Source: Panorpa germanica
Lineage: Eukaryota > Arthropoda > Insecta > Mecoptera > Panorpidae
NCBI GenBank assembly: GCA_963678705.1
Contig: OY783204.1
Coordinates: forward strand, 21,462,759 to 21,526,758
Length of the DNA: 64,000 nucleotides
Direction: 5' to 3'
Below the pieces are notes generated by a model, which saw only the letters and a program-made list of their open reading frames with translations, did no database searches and had not been told where the DNA came from. This document shows, piece by piece, positions 12,601-23,999 of this stretch (position 1 is the first letter of the stretch; each line of letters begins with the position of its first letter). The position numbers and the translations under genes were made by a program.

Positions 12601-12848
12601 GAAAAGATTTTGTTTTAAAATAGAAAAATCATTTAGAAAAATCCTTTCTGACTGGTTTGATTTGATTTGATTATTAAATCGCGTTAGTTTTCAACATATT
12701 TTGTTTCGCTTTTGGTTCATGTTATGAAGAATTAAGACATTGGAGGTTTCTTAAATACGACAAATGTTGTGAGGTCATGTCTCCTTTTGAAATTGTTACA
12801 ATGATTTTAATTTCGCTCGAAAATCGCATTAACATAATAAAAATCCAG

Positions 12849-13225
12849 GTGCGCTATGTGGTCTGGAGTCGTTTTGGGCCGTTTTTCTTTCGAAGATGCG
12901 GCTGGAAATTGATTACGCTATCGAGAGACGTTAACAACCCAATTTTAGCCTATTATTGATGATATGGATATCACTGACACGTGGTTTCAACAGGACGATG
13001 CCACAAGTCCCGCCTAGAACTAGACCCGCCATTTTGACAAAAAGTGATTGAAAATTTTGATAAAAGAATGGACAAATGTCAGCGTGGTCGTGGTGGACAT
13101 TTGTTCGATATCATTTTCATTCATAATTGCCAAAACCTTACTCTTTCTACAGTACAATAAAAATTTGAATCATTTTCACCTAAATGCCTTATTTTATTTT
13201 ATTTAAAAAAATAAAGTTCTTGTTG
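12849..13225 (+). pseudogene. Mariner-like DDE transposase relic A
   Basis: Reading across frames gives VRYVVWSRFGPFFF, then TLSRDVNNPILAYY, then DITDTWFQQDDAT (the segment with the second catalytic aspartate), and finally a C-terminal ENFDKRMDKCQRGRGGHLFD. The pattern is that of the insect mariner-like family with W-F-Q-Q-D-G-A-T. Between QQDDAT and the C-terminus most of the catalytic core is missing. Its 3' UTR, ending AAATAAAGTTCTTGTTGAA, matches relic B at 62.5 kb. Confidence 0.75.
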
Positions 13226-13229
13226 AAAA

Positions 13230-14145
13230 ACGCTATATTATAATAAGATTACGTTGCAAATATATTGCGTTATTATTATTATTACAGAAAATATATACCT
13301 AACACAATAATTTAAAATAGGAAGTTTTATTATTTTATTAACCCGAAAAAAGTTCATTTTATGATTCCAATAGCAACAAAATAGGTGTATCTAATATTTC
13401 TTACAGCGAACTGTGTTTAATGCTATGTAAAATTGTATGTAATTAATTAATAGTTCTGAAGTAGTAAAATTTTTAATACAAATTTGACATTACTTAACAT
13501 TAACATTATTAAATATTATTCAATTTAACTGAACCCTGTGGTATAGGTCTTTCAGCATCCAAGCTTGATATATATTTCTTTGTCAAAGATATTTTCCAAA
13601 CCTAATTCTACGAGTAAATACATTTTCTTATAACATAATTTAGTTGTTTTAGAGATTCCTATAATACAGAATCCTTTATCCTATCTATCCAGGGACGTCC
13701 TTCTCTCTTTCTCAGACTACTTTTGGTCCTTCGAGCCGTGACCTTGTTAAACAAAACCAACAGATCCCTTGCAATTGTTTTTTCTTCGTAAAGCGTCAAA
13801 TTCCTCATCATAGATAATTATTAATTGTCCGATTATTCTGAACAAAGTGACAAGCTCTTGTTTAAACCTCTATGTCTTCCCTTCATCTCTCTCATAACTT
13901 AGAGGGTAGAAGGTTGTTTATTGAATGCTTAGAAATATTTTATGGTAATTAACAAACTTTTATAAAAAAAAATATTTTCGAACTAGTAATTATGTCATGG
14001 GGTATTATATTAAAAGTTACAAAGAATTTAAATTAAGTTAGTAAGAGCTTAAAGCTCACAACGGAAACTTTTGAGATGCGAATAAGCGATACAGTGTATA
14101 TTAATCAAATTCTTTGGGAGTATTGTAATAATAATTAGCACGGAA
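13230..14145. other. AT-rich stretch, nothing recognised
   Basis: No gene supported. A slightly GC-richer patch at 13680-13745 could read on the minus strand as a basic peptide (ARRTKSSLRKREGRP), but it has no start, no splice signals and no known family. Confidence 0.4.
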
Positions 14146-14146
14146 G

Positions 14147-14147
<1 letters not shown>

Positions 14148-14214
<67 letters not shown>

Positions 14215-14252
14215 ATATATATATATATATATATATATCTATATATATATAT
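14148..14252. repeat. AT microsatellite (about 105 bp)
   Basis: Alternating AT with two ATCT interruptions in its second half. Any open frame across it only encodes YI repeats and is an artefact. Confidence 0.97.
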
Positions 14253-14259
14253 CATACTA

Positions 14260-15950
14260 CCCTCGTATGTAAGGGCTCATATCAATTTGATTTAATTTTA
14301 AAGATCGCAGTAGATAAAGCATAGGGCCTGCGTTTCAATATCCATCATGACTAGAAATAAATATAATGTTGATTTATGTGATTATATAAATATGTTTTAT
14401 ATTAAACCCTTAACAGCGAAAAAATATACGCCTAGCCGACCTCAAACTACACCCTTATCCCTCCACACCCCTAATATTCTTTGATTTAAATTTGATTGAT
14501 CTGCTAAGAAAAAAAACATGCGGATATCTTGTAAAAAATATATTAGTCCAAAAAATCAGTAAGATAAGGGTTTAGTTCCTTCTACCCTGCTCTCTCCCCT
14601 TTATCCCTCTTCCATATCCCCTGTTTTACCGCAAGGAATCCATCAATCATGCTTGCTTCTGCTCCTTGGCGGAAATAGTTTTTATTTTAGAAATAAGTAT
14701 TTTCAAATTTACATAGGAATATGTGAGAAAGGAAATGCTTCGTTAAAGAATGACGCGGTAATGGTAAAAACAGTATTTTTTTTTTTTGGAAAATGTAAAA
14801 AATTGAACACAATATAAGATTTTTATCACATATGAAATGTATGTAAAATAGCTTTATCTAAAGTTATGTACAAACATCAAAATTCACTTGGCGTGGAATA
14901 AAAACACTAATATGTTAGTTTTATGTCGAACAGCAAAGAATCGGCCTAAAAGGCTCGCTCTGGCGCACTTAAATGTTTATTGGTGAATTAAATATTCACA
15001 TGAGGGCTCTATCGGCGTCTATATGGCTCTCTTGATGTTCTTAACTGAGTTAATATGGCAGACTGGGGAGGCCACAAACAAATAACAACATTCGAAATCT
15101 TTAAGAAATGAAAGTCTGTTTTTACTTAGTACGAGTAATTTCTTACGTACTCGTATGTAAGTAGTATGATTTTTTATATTTAGATTCATTAATACATATG
15201 GGTCTACCATCTGCGCCAATAGCCATCGGTAAAAACTCACTCTCTTAGATTTTCCTTAGGCGTTATACAAGTGCGTCGAAATAGTTACATTCTGAGGAGT
15301 TTTAAGTATATATATATATGTGGGAAATTATTTTAGAAGATATTTAAATATAAGTTTAAATTTAGTTACCAAATAATAATAAGACTATTACATTTTAGCT
15401 ATAAGAATTTTTACTGATAACATCACGAGTCGAAATTTAGAACATCATTAGGGTATCAATTGAAAACTATGTGCTAATGATAACCGTGCGTATGAGCGTA
15501 TCAATAGCCATTTTACGAATTTGGTACGCTATTGAGACGCTAAATAGCGTCAATGCCCAAGTATTCAAAGCAGGGTACATCCAAATGGGTACTCATCTTA
15601 AAAACATTAGAGTAGTTAGTATACTAGAGTATAGACGTTCGAAATAATTTAAAATTAAAATATTATTAAGACGTAGTTTTATTTAAAATACTGATGAATC
15701 AATTAACTAGACGAGCTTATTTAATTTGTGGATTTATGTTAAAGTATTGAATTACCGTTTTTGTTATTTTATTTCTATATTAAGTAATCTTAAATTTTAG
15801 TGCAGTGTTATTGTTTAAATAATTAGAACCGATAACCTTTCTTATAGTTATGACATAACTGAAGTTTAACTTTAGAAATAGGTTTTCAAATTTAGTTTAT
15901 TTTTAAGATAGTTACAGTTAATTACTGAATCGACCACAGCCAATTAACGA
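14260..15950. other. AT-rich stretch, nothing firm
   Basis: No supported gene. Short CT-rich runs at 14575-14630 resemble those near other repeats but were not assigned. Confidence 0.4.
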
Positions 15951-15959
15951 AAAATATAA

Positions 15960-16490
15960 CCGAGGTGTATTGATATAAAAGGATTTGGGAGAGAGAGAGA
16001 TACCACAATACTGAAGAGAAAAAGACACAAAAAACAGATTGGGAAACGAGGAGAAAGGAAATAGATACTAAGCAAATAGCAATGAAAGGATGGGTGCGCG
16101 GAACGGAGATAGAAACATTGGAGGACATTGAGTTTTCATGTGAAAAAAAGGTAATAAGTGAATAGCATATTGGGCAGTTATTAAAGAGAGGCAGTGAAGG
16201 GAAGAGGTGGATGGCAGAGATAGAGACAAGGAACGAGGAAAGAGAAGGAATGGCAGAGTAAAAACAGGAGGAAGGCTAGCAAGAGGAGCGAAGCAATAGC
16301 AGTATTGTTTTTATTTTTATAAGGATACATTTATATTATTTTTTTTCGTTTGGAAGGAGTGAGAATGTTTAGATTTAATAATGATGAAAATTGAGTTAAG
16401 CACAATGGCATGAAAATAAATGAGGTAAGGCACAAGAATGTAGTGGAAAATGGCAAAAACATTCAAATATAATAATTAATAATGTAACCA
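15960..16490 (+). pseudogene. R1-like non-LTR retrotransposon tail, copy 1
   Basis: Purine-rich sequence encodes the end of a non-LTR ORF. GTEIETLEDIEFSCEKK resembles the C-x-x-C...ETxEHxxxxC knuckle near the ORF end of R1-like elements. It is followed by RGSEGKRWMAEIETRNEERE. The 3' UTR includes TAAGGCACAAGAA and AAATGGCAAAAACATT and matches 23355-23630 in inverted orientation over about 280 bp. The frame is broken and the copy is 5'-truncated. The clade assignment is by motif style only. Confidence 0.6.
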
Positions 16491-16499
16491 AGGTGTTTT

Positions 16500-17380
16500 G
16501 CTTGGTTTGGCTACAGTTATATTTAACACGAACATAAGTAAGTGACTGAAAAACAGATATGTGAACCCAGATGTTTAATAAACCTCAATTAAGTGAAAAC
16601 TAAAAAATCGGCTGCAAGAAAACTGAGTAAAGTGAAAGCTAAAAGTTAAACTTTAATTTATACTAGTACCAAAATATCAAAGATCATTAATAAAAATTAT
16701 AATCATTTAATTGAATAAATAAGCTTATCACTAATCAATTACGCTTTGATTTTTCTCATTTAGAATAAAGCTATATCGTTAAAAGCAACTATAATTAATG
16801 TTTATGTTGTATTATACATTTTCTTCGTCTTCTTATTTTATCTCTATAGCTTTCTCTTTCTTTCCTATTGGTAACACAGTTACTCTTCTAATTTATAGCG
16901 CAACATACGAGTCTCTACACATCTTCTATCTCTCTTCCTCCTATGCTCATCTCACGAAGTAGAGATAAGTTGTATAATGTTTGCTATTAATTCAAATACA
17001 CATTTGCAATAATTAAAGTGAAACACCACTTGAAAAACTTCTTGTTAGTTCCAACATTATTAAGTAAAAATCTCTTTTCATGTTCAAACTTGTACGATAA
17101 TATTATATTTTATAAATATTGTTCAAATTCATAGCAAATTAAACTCAGTTTCTAGTGTATTATGTTATTACCAGTCTACCACAAAGATGAATATATGCAT
17201 ACAGAGGCGTCCGTGTAAGTGGCACTTCTTGGAATATAAGTTACTGAGGTTTTACAAAACTATCATCACTTGTAGTGATGATTATTCTTATGTAGAACAA
17301 ATATTCCAATGTAGAATTAATTATTTGTATTGGTTATCAGTACGTTCTAAGAGATTCTGAGAAGATAAACTTCAATATCA
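16500..17380. other. AT-rich stretch, nothing recognised
   Basis: No exon, RNA gene or repeat family could be supported here. Confidence 0.45.
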
Positions 17381-17548
17381 CCCAATAATCAATTTGGTGA
17401 AGTATCCTGTTTTGTGACGTTTCTATTACTGTTGCACTTCGATTATAGTTCGCATCAACTTTATCTTCATTTTTATTCCGACAGGTGAAGTGGATTCGCC
17501 ATTTGTAGCCGATAAAATAGACATTTCATATGAACGACTGTGAGAAAC
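17381..17548 (+). mobile_element. MITE-like element 'M', copy 3 (left half)
   Basis: It begins CCCAATAATCAATTTGGTGA, close to the family end CCCAGTAAACA. It continues through the ATTCCGACAGG, GTAGCCGATAAAATAGACAT and ATGAACGACTGTGAGAAAC marks, then switches abruptly to repeat B at 17549. The distal half and right terminal repeat are absent. Confidence 0.6.
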
Positions 17549-17722
17549 CTTCGATGATTTGCGAGTGTGTGTGCGATACATCATTTACTACTAAGAGCTG
17601 AATTGTGAATCCCATCAAGTTCTTTATTATAATTGTTATGAATAAAGAAAAATAATCTCGATAACGGACGTCTCTTCTGACGTCATATGCAGCGCAAACA
17701 AAAGCGGCAATATTGAAATTCA
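17549..17722 (-). repeat. Dispersed repeat 'B', copy 2
   Basis: On the minus strand this aligns with 1890-2090. CATATGACGTCAGA, a TTATCGAGATTATTTTTCTT block and GATGTATCGCACA have counterparts there in order. Here B directly continues from the broken right side of element M, whereas near 1.85 kb it adjoins the left end of M. Confidence 0.45.
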
Positions 17723-18289
17723 TACTTTAAACCGCAATCAAAAATTAGATCTGCAAAAAATTAGTTCACAATGACAGTGTATCTACAATATTCTAAAAAA
17801 TATATTCAGCTATATTCATTCCATGTATAATAACTGAGTATAATATTTATTACTCTGCCCCCTTCTGGAAAGTGAGTTAGGTACGCCTATGCTCAGACAT
17901 ATACATTACAGTTATACATATCACTTGTTAAGTCTTTACCAGACTTGTAATTTAAAACTGCATATGAAAAAGAAAAATCTAGAAATAAAACGAAAGGAAA
18001 CGGAGCCTTTTGTACTGCCATATTACGAGTATGTATGAGTGTATATTTTTGATACGGTAGCAAATTACATGCAATATAAAAGAATTATTTAAAGAAAATG
18101 TAGCTATTTCTTGTTACAGTAACTCAATTCTTATGTAAGCTCATGCTGCAAGTAAGAATATTAACAAGATGAACGGCCATGTTTCATGTTTGGAAATATT
18201 TTATTTTCTGGTTTTCGAATGTTTTATAGAATATTAAATGTTTAATTATTCAAATTTATATAGCTAGTATATCAATCGTGATATAAAGA

Positions 18290-18900
18290 GATTTTCAACA
18301 GAGATGTCATTTTAAATCTCCGGAAAAATACAATATTTCCGTGAAAAATGGTGGTTAGTTATGGAACATAATATCTTCCAAATTTCTGCCTCGGCTGTTC
18401 TTACAAACGGCCATTCTCTTGACGAAATTTTTCATCACATTTTGGAATAATAGCTATTGTATTTTGCCAATAGCAACTCTAATATTGTCTTTGAAAACTT
18501 GAATCGTTGCTCGAGAATTGACGAAAAATTTATCTTTAACGTAGTACCAAAAAAAAAAAGAAAAAAGGTGTTAAATCGCACGATTTCAGTGACCAAATGA
18601 AGTCTCCATTTCAAAAAAATCACAAATCTCTTTTTAAAATAAATTATTAAGGTCGTCCACATGTATAATATGAATTTCAGTCAAAAAAGTTAGAGAATAT
18701 CGTTCAGCAACGCAATTCAGTCACTGTAACGGTCAAATGTAGCTTTATCGAAAAAGTATGACCCAATTTCACCACCAAAAACCGCACCAAACAGATATTC
18801 GTTGTAGTTGGACTGGTTGTTTGACTATTTTTCTAAGATTGGCGCAGCCTCAGATGCGATAGTTTAACTTATTTACGTACCCAGACAGATGATAATGTGC
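18290..18900 (-). pseudogene. Mariner-like DDE transposase relic C
   Basis: On the minus strand the frames give HLSGYVNKLNYRI, LRKIVKQPVQLQRISVWCGF, a degraded YFFDKATFDRY, and a C-terminal part ending VMKNFVKRMAVCKNSRGRNL and EDIMFHN. This is the family order from just after the first catalytic Asp to the C-terminus. Several frameshifts, stops and a poly-T run (near 18545) break it. It covers more of the core than relics A and B but is equally dead. Confidence 0.75.
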
Positions 18901-19091
18901 CTAACCACTCGGAATATCTTTTTTACCAAAACTGCATCAGAACTCTCCCCCCCCCCCGCTCCTCCTCTCTCTTAAGACGTAATTTATGAATGGCACATGT
19001 TTCCATTTTTTGAAAATGTCTCACTAATGAACTGAACGATCGGAATAATACTACTGACTAAATCATATGATTAAACAACCTTCCCTTTTTT
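18893..19091 (+). repeat. Poly-C / ACGTAATTTATG repeat, partial copy
   Basis: A C-run (about 18947-18958) is followed by GACGTAATTTATG and then a 65-bp block beginning TGTCTCACTAATGAACTGAA. The same order and nearly the same sequence occur at 22510-22690, ending in both at ATTAAACAACC. It lacks the left part seen at 22155. Confidence 0.65.
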
Positions 19092-19094
19092 CAT

Positions 19095-21640
19095 GCATTT
19101 CCAGCATTAAGTGTATGGCGTTTTGTGTGAACTGCTGATGCTCTAATTTATTGATTAAATTCACTATAGTGGTGGTTGATAATGACTAAAAGCTGTACGA
19201 ATTTTGCGATATTTTTTAATTTTTTGCGGTAAATTTTCCCAATTTCAATGTGTTGTGCGAATATGTAACGATCCATATCTAAAAACCAACTAGTTTTTAT
19301 TTGTCAAATGCCGCAGTGACGGTTGTATGTTAACAGTTAAAAAATGCTGCGAAAATTCTTCTAATAAGTACCAACTGCTGCTAAAATATAAAAAAAGTGC
19401 AAACAAAATTTTGAAATAAGACAAACTAAAATTAACCCCATCGTTAAAGAACATTTAGGAAAAAATTCAGCAATTCCAACGTTGTCAATTTAGTCCAACT
19501 CCAAACGGAAACCGCGATAAACTTTCTAACTATGCAGAACAATTTCCCATTTACCGGTCCCCTTACTCCTCATCTACTTCAAAGTTCTTAAAGTTTGGAA
19601 AGGTGTACCAGTATATTCTACAGCGTACTCCTAAAAAAAAAAGAGAAACACGGAGCAAAAATGTTTAATGAACCGGAATCAGAAACAAGCTTTCCTAATT
19701 TAAAATTGTGGTTTTACTTTTATTCAAATAAAAAGCTCGATACATTAGGAAAAAAGCTCGATACATTAGGAAAAAAGGACTCATGTGAAATTTCCACGAA
19801 TTACATTAAATTGTTTGCAGCTTTGTCGCTGAGTTTGAGTTTGTGTCAGTGTGCATGGTTGGCTGGCCTGAATGCGAGCAGGATAATGGAATTACCGATT
19901 TAAAGAATATACAGTTTAAATAGGTATACCATGTTCCAAATGCTCAACACCACTGGTTCTTAATCTTTTCGAAATTATGAGTTATAACACTTCTACTACT
20001 CATAAAAGAAGTTTGTGGAATACCCTTTGAGATCATTGAACGAATTCTGCATGAAGAAATCATTTATTAAAAAGATAAAGAAATGACTGATTAAAAAATT
20101 ATTACATAGCTTCTACCTATCTCAATTTATAATGTAATATTGGCTTTTAGAAATATCAGGTATAGGTAAAATTACGAGAGATCGCTGAATATAAATTTAC
20201 GGTACAATGAAATAGCACTGTCTCACTCATTTTACTATAAGGCAAAGAAGTTAGAATGAAAAAGATATAAAATTTATTTATCTTACCGTCCTTTTATGTA
20301 GATCAACTTTCTTTATGCATAAGTAATCTGCGATCTCTCGTAATTTGAATTATAATAGCTTTTAGCAATTATAAGTTCTTATGCTAATAGTAGAGCAATG
20401 TGAGGTAAGAAAGTGCGTTATTTGTGAATCGATGTACCTTGATTTCTATTTAGATGATTTTTTTTATATGAAAACACTTTAAAATATAAAAACCTTTACG
20501 GGTTAAAAATTGACATTCTAATCAGTTAGAGGGTAACCAAAATTATAAGAAAGACTTAAAAACAAAATTTAAAAAATAATGTGGAAGTCATATTTTGCAG
20601 TAATGGAAGTAGAGATTGCTTTTTAATTATATACTTTATTTAATAACTATTATTATCTTTCAAACTATTATATTATATAAATTATTATATTTAATAAAGT
20701 TTTCACAAACTCATACGTACATTTAAGAGAAAAACATAAAGTTAAAATTAAAACTCAGTAGCTGTGAATTACCCTTTCTGTATAATATGTACGCTGTCAG
20801 TGCTTTCAATTATTATGTGGTGTAACTGAAAAGGTGTGGGTATTTTAGCGTATAAATCAATAAACAAATTAATAATATTTACAAAAACTTCCTAATATTT
20901 CCAGTGAAAAAAAACTGCGTTTAAACGATGTTTCATATTTAGTTCACGTTCCCACTGTACATTTGTGTACATTCATTAGTGCTTTGCGAAACATCGTTCA
21001 ACAACCACTGGGATATATACCCAACACAGGACATCAAGGGTAATTGCATAACACAGTAACATTGTAACGGTAGCGATTCCACTCAGAAGAGAAGAGAAGA
21101 GAACAGAACAGAAGAATCGAATCAAATGAAATAAATTCATTCGAGAGTAGTGGAGTAATGGCGGTGGTAAATGTAAACAGATATTACAAGCTGCACTTTG
21201 AGATCGTTTGCAATAATGTGGTAATGGTGTACTTCGATCAACTTAAATAAGTCATTTGATGAAAAACTTTCTTTGCCAAATTGTTTCAAGAAGATTTACT
21301 GAAGCGGTAAGCACGGGTAAGCAAACCTGAGATGGTTGGTAACTTGTAAGAGGTAGTCTAAATCAATTGTAAGGAAAATGTAACTCTTCAAGTACTTTAT
21401 TAAAGTTGTATGGATTGTTAAGTGTCCAGATACGTAAGTACCCACTAGAACGTTGGTTTAAAGACTTTAAATATATGAAGACAAATGTTCACATATTCGC
21501 TAAACACAGATATGTGTTGTGTATGTATATTTATTAATAATTCATGCCGCTAGACCTTACATTCTTCCCACATTCAATCATTAATAACAGATAATTAAAG
21601 TAATTAAAAACTCTTCATAGATTCTAACTTTAAACTAATA
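19095..21640. other. AT-rich stretch with one tandem duplication
   Basis: No supported gene. AAGCTCGATACATTAGGAAA is present twice in direct tandem at 19733-19776. Everything else looks like decayed intergenic or intronic sequence. Confidence 0.45.
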
Positions 21641-21649
21641 CATCTCTCT

Positions 21650-22050
21650 TTCTTCTATCCACTACTCAGATATTTTAAACTTCATATTTCTTCTTTTTTT
21701 TTCCTCATTCCTTCCTCTCTGTACCTACACTATTCATCTCCTCCTTTCCTCTGTCCTCTTAACAAATCCTCTATCTTCTTTTCACAGAATTTATGTATTA
21801 CCCTCTTATTTGCTCCATCGTTTGATTTTCTCTCTTACACATTCTACAGACCCTTCATTCTGCAATCCCTTTTTCCTCCTCTGTATTTCTTATTCTGAAT
21901 CTTGCTATTCGCCTTGTATATCTTTCCTCTTTTTCCTTTATACACGCTGGTACTTTCCTCTCCCAAATTCTATTCTACCTCTTATTGTATTTCGCCTGAT
22001 CCATTTTCCTTGCCATACTTACACACAGTTATGTGCATTTAAGGTTTGTT
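21650..22050 (-). pseudogene. R1-like non-LTR retrotransposon tail, copy 2
   Basis: The minus strand is purine-rich and gives ARFRIRNTEEEKGIAE and then CRMCKRENQTMEQI. This fits the same C-x-x-C...ETMEHI knuckle found in the copies at 16.0 and 29.5 kb. Downstream, LLRGQRKGGDE-like sequence continues before the similarity is lost. Older and less certain than copies 1 and 3. Confidence 0.5.
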
Positions 22051-22154
22051 TAATATAACATAGATTTTGTTTGGTTGCTGATATGTTAGTTTTAAACGAG
22101 ATAGAATATACAATGTTTTTGTACTCCATACCATATTTTCAAATACTCAACTCA

Positions 22155-22690
22155 TAGGGGCCATATGGCTATAAATTACGTCACACAAATTTCCAGCAGT
22201 TTTGACCCCCCCTTCACCGCCCTGTCCCGGTGTCGCACATTTCAATTAATAATTTTCTTTTTATATTTAATTTTTTTTTTTAGAGTAAGGATATTTTAAT
22301 TGCCTATATCCTTCATCCTATGTATTATATTTATATTTCATATATTAATTTTGCGTCTCGCAAAAAATTGTAATAGTTTGTTAATGTCATTCTCATGAAG
22401 TATGGCACTAATGTTGTCGACTAATTGTAAATTTCTATATTTTATTGTAAATGTCCTTTTCTGAAAATTTTTAATTTATTCAGAAAACTACATATATTTT
22501 GAACCCTTTTTTAACTATATTTTTCTTACCAAAAACGCTTCACCCTACCCCCCCCCCCTCCTCTTCTCTCGTGTGACGTAATTTGTGGACAGCGTCACTT
22601 TTCGGTTTTTTAAAAATGCCTCACTAATGAACTGAACGATCGATATAATACTGCTGACTAAATCGTATGATTAAACAACCCCCCAGTTTT
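22155..22690. repeat. Repeat with ATAAATTACGTCACAC / GTGTGACGTAATTTG inverted ends
   Basis: The left part holds GGCTATAAATTACGTCACAC followed by a C-run. The right part holds a longer C-run, then CGTGTGACGTAATTTGTGGA. The two ends are inverted relative to each other, about 400 bp apart. This resembles a repeat common in arthropod genomes (TCCATAAATTACGTCAC ends flanking a C/G-run). The final 80 bp (from about 22612) are shared with 19011-19091. No coding frame is present. Confidence 0.6.
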
Positions 22691-23354
22691 TCACAAATGC
22701 AATATTCACACCACTCGCTTAGCAATTAGGGCAAACAAATCTAATTTTCAAATGTTTTCAGCCACCTGCTTAATTATTTGATACGTGAATCGCTTATTGA
22801 GTGTTCCAATTTGATTAATTTCGTACTAATATTTGGAGACTACCTACCTATACATATACATATATACTCGTAAACGTAAATATCGAATCCAGGTCACCAA
22901 GCATGGCAGGTTGAACTTTGTTGTAAAATTACAACCACCATCTATTAATCCCAAACAATATTTCTGCTACATGTGCAAAATAAAATATTCATCACAATTT
23001 TTATTTTTGAAAACAAACAAACGAACAAACAAACAAAACCAAATGACATAAATATTTCACGTATCTGCTACTCTCACCCGAATAACGCTGCGCGGTGTCA
23101 GTTTGTTTGAGCTCGAGTACAATGTCACGTGACGTTTAACGTGCAGAGGAGCACAACCAGATGTCATTTTACACGATAAAACTAATACATAAAAACAGAC
23201 TATATAAGAAAGTAGCGATACTAATATAGTTAAAGCCGGCTTAATACGATGCGGTGAATGTTTGCCACCAACGTGTGAGTCAAATATTGGAAGATTGATT
23301 TGACAAGGTTCCTGCTACACGGTGGAACGAATGTTTGATCCGAATGATCTATTT

Positions 23355-23630
23355 ATCTTATTTTTAATTTTTTTATTTTAATGTTTTTGCCATTTGGCAC
23401 TAATTTCTTGTGCCTTAACTAATTTATTTACATGTCATTGTACTTAATTCAATCCTTATTAATGATCCTTATAAAAATAAAAACAAAACTGCTACTGTTA
23501 CTGCATCGCTCCTCCTACTACTCTCCCTCCTGTTTCTACTCTGCCATTCCTTCTCTTTCCTCGTTCCTTTTCTATATCTCCGCCATTCACCTCTTCTTTC
23601 ACTGCCTCCCTTTATTATTTATTTTATTAA
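23355..23630 (-). pseudogene. R1-like non-LTR retrotransposon tail, copy 3
   Basis: Inverted with respect to copy 1. The minus strand reads GGAGGCAGTGAAAGAAGAGG, then AGGAACGAGGAAAGAGAAGG, then GTTTTTATTTTTATAAGGAT, and ends with AAGGCACAAGAA and AAATGGCAAAAACATTAAAA. All match 16190-16480 in order. It contains only the last part of the ORF and the 3' UTR. Confidence 0.7.
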
Positions 23631-23759
23631 TTTGTTGATATTATTGACACTGACACTGTTTAACAAAAACTTTCAAGTAAATAAAGAAACTTTCAAGTAT
23701 AAAACCTTACTTTGTTCGACGTTTCGTGCAGCAGTGCATGACATTTGAATCAAGTGTGT

Positions 23760-23965
23760 GGTGAGGGGTCCCTATTGACGCGGGTCAAAAGACCGACAAC
23801 AGTCCGAACTTCTTTCAACATGAACGTTGGATACGCTTAGTTCCAGCATCGATGACACGATGCGTCCAAGCATCAATCGGCACTGACGTTCGTTCCAAAC
23901 GCATGGGAGGAGCTTTACTGCCATCCATTTGGAAGAGGCATAATTAAGAGAAGATAACATGTATT
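23760..23965 (-). other. Unassigned coding-like patch
   Basis: This patch is less AT-rich than its surroundings and open on the minus strand. It encodes SSKWMAVKLLPCVWNERQCR, then a stretch ending CCRSFDPRQ and a stop. I recognise no domain. There is no clear acceptor, and the open frame runs on into AT-rich sequence at its 5' side. It could be an exon, or a fragment of an unidentified transposon. Confidence 0.25.
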
Positions 23966-23999
23966 TAGACTGACGTTTTACGTAATATATATCGTTTTG

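Noticed and set aside
14049-14255. 68-codon minus-strand frame rich in Tyr-Ile
   Set aside because: It is the translation of the AT microsatellite.
21810-22058. 82-codon plus-strand frame rich in Ser, Phe and Cys
   Set aside because: It is antisense to a purine-rich R1-like retrotransposon tail.
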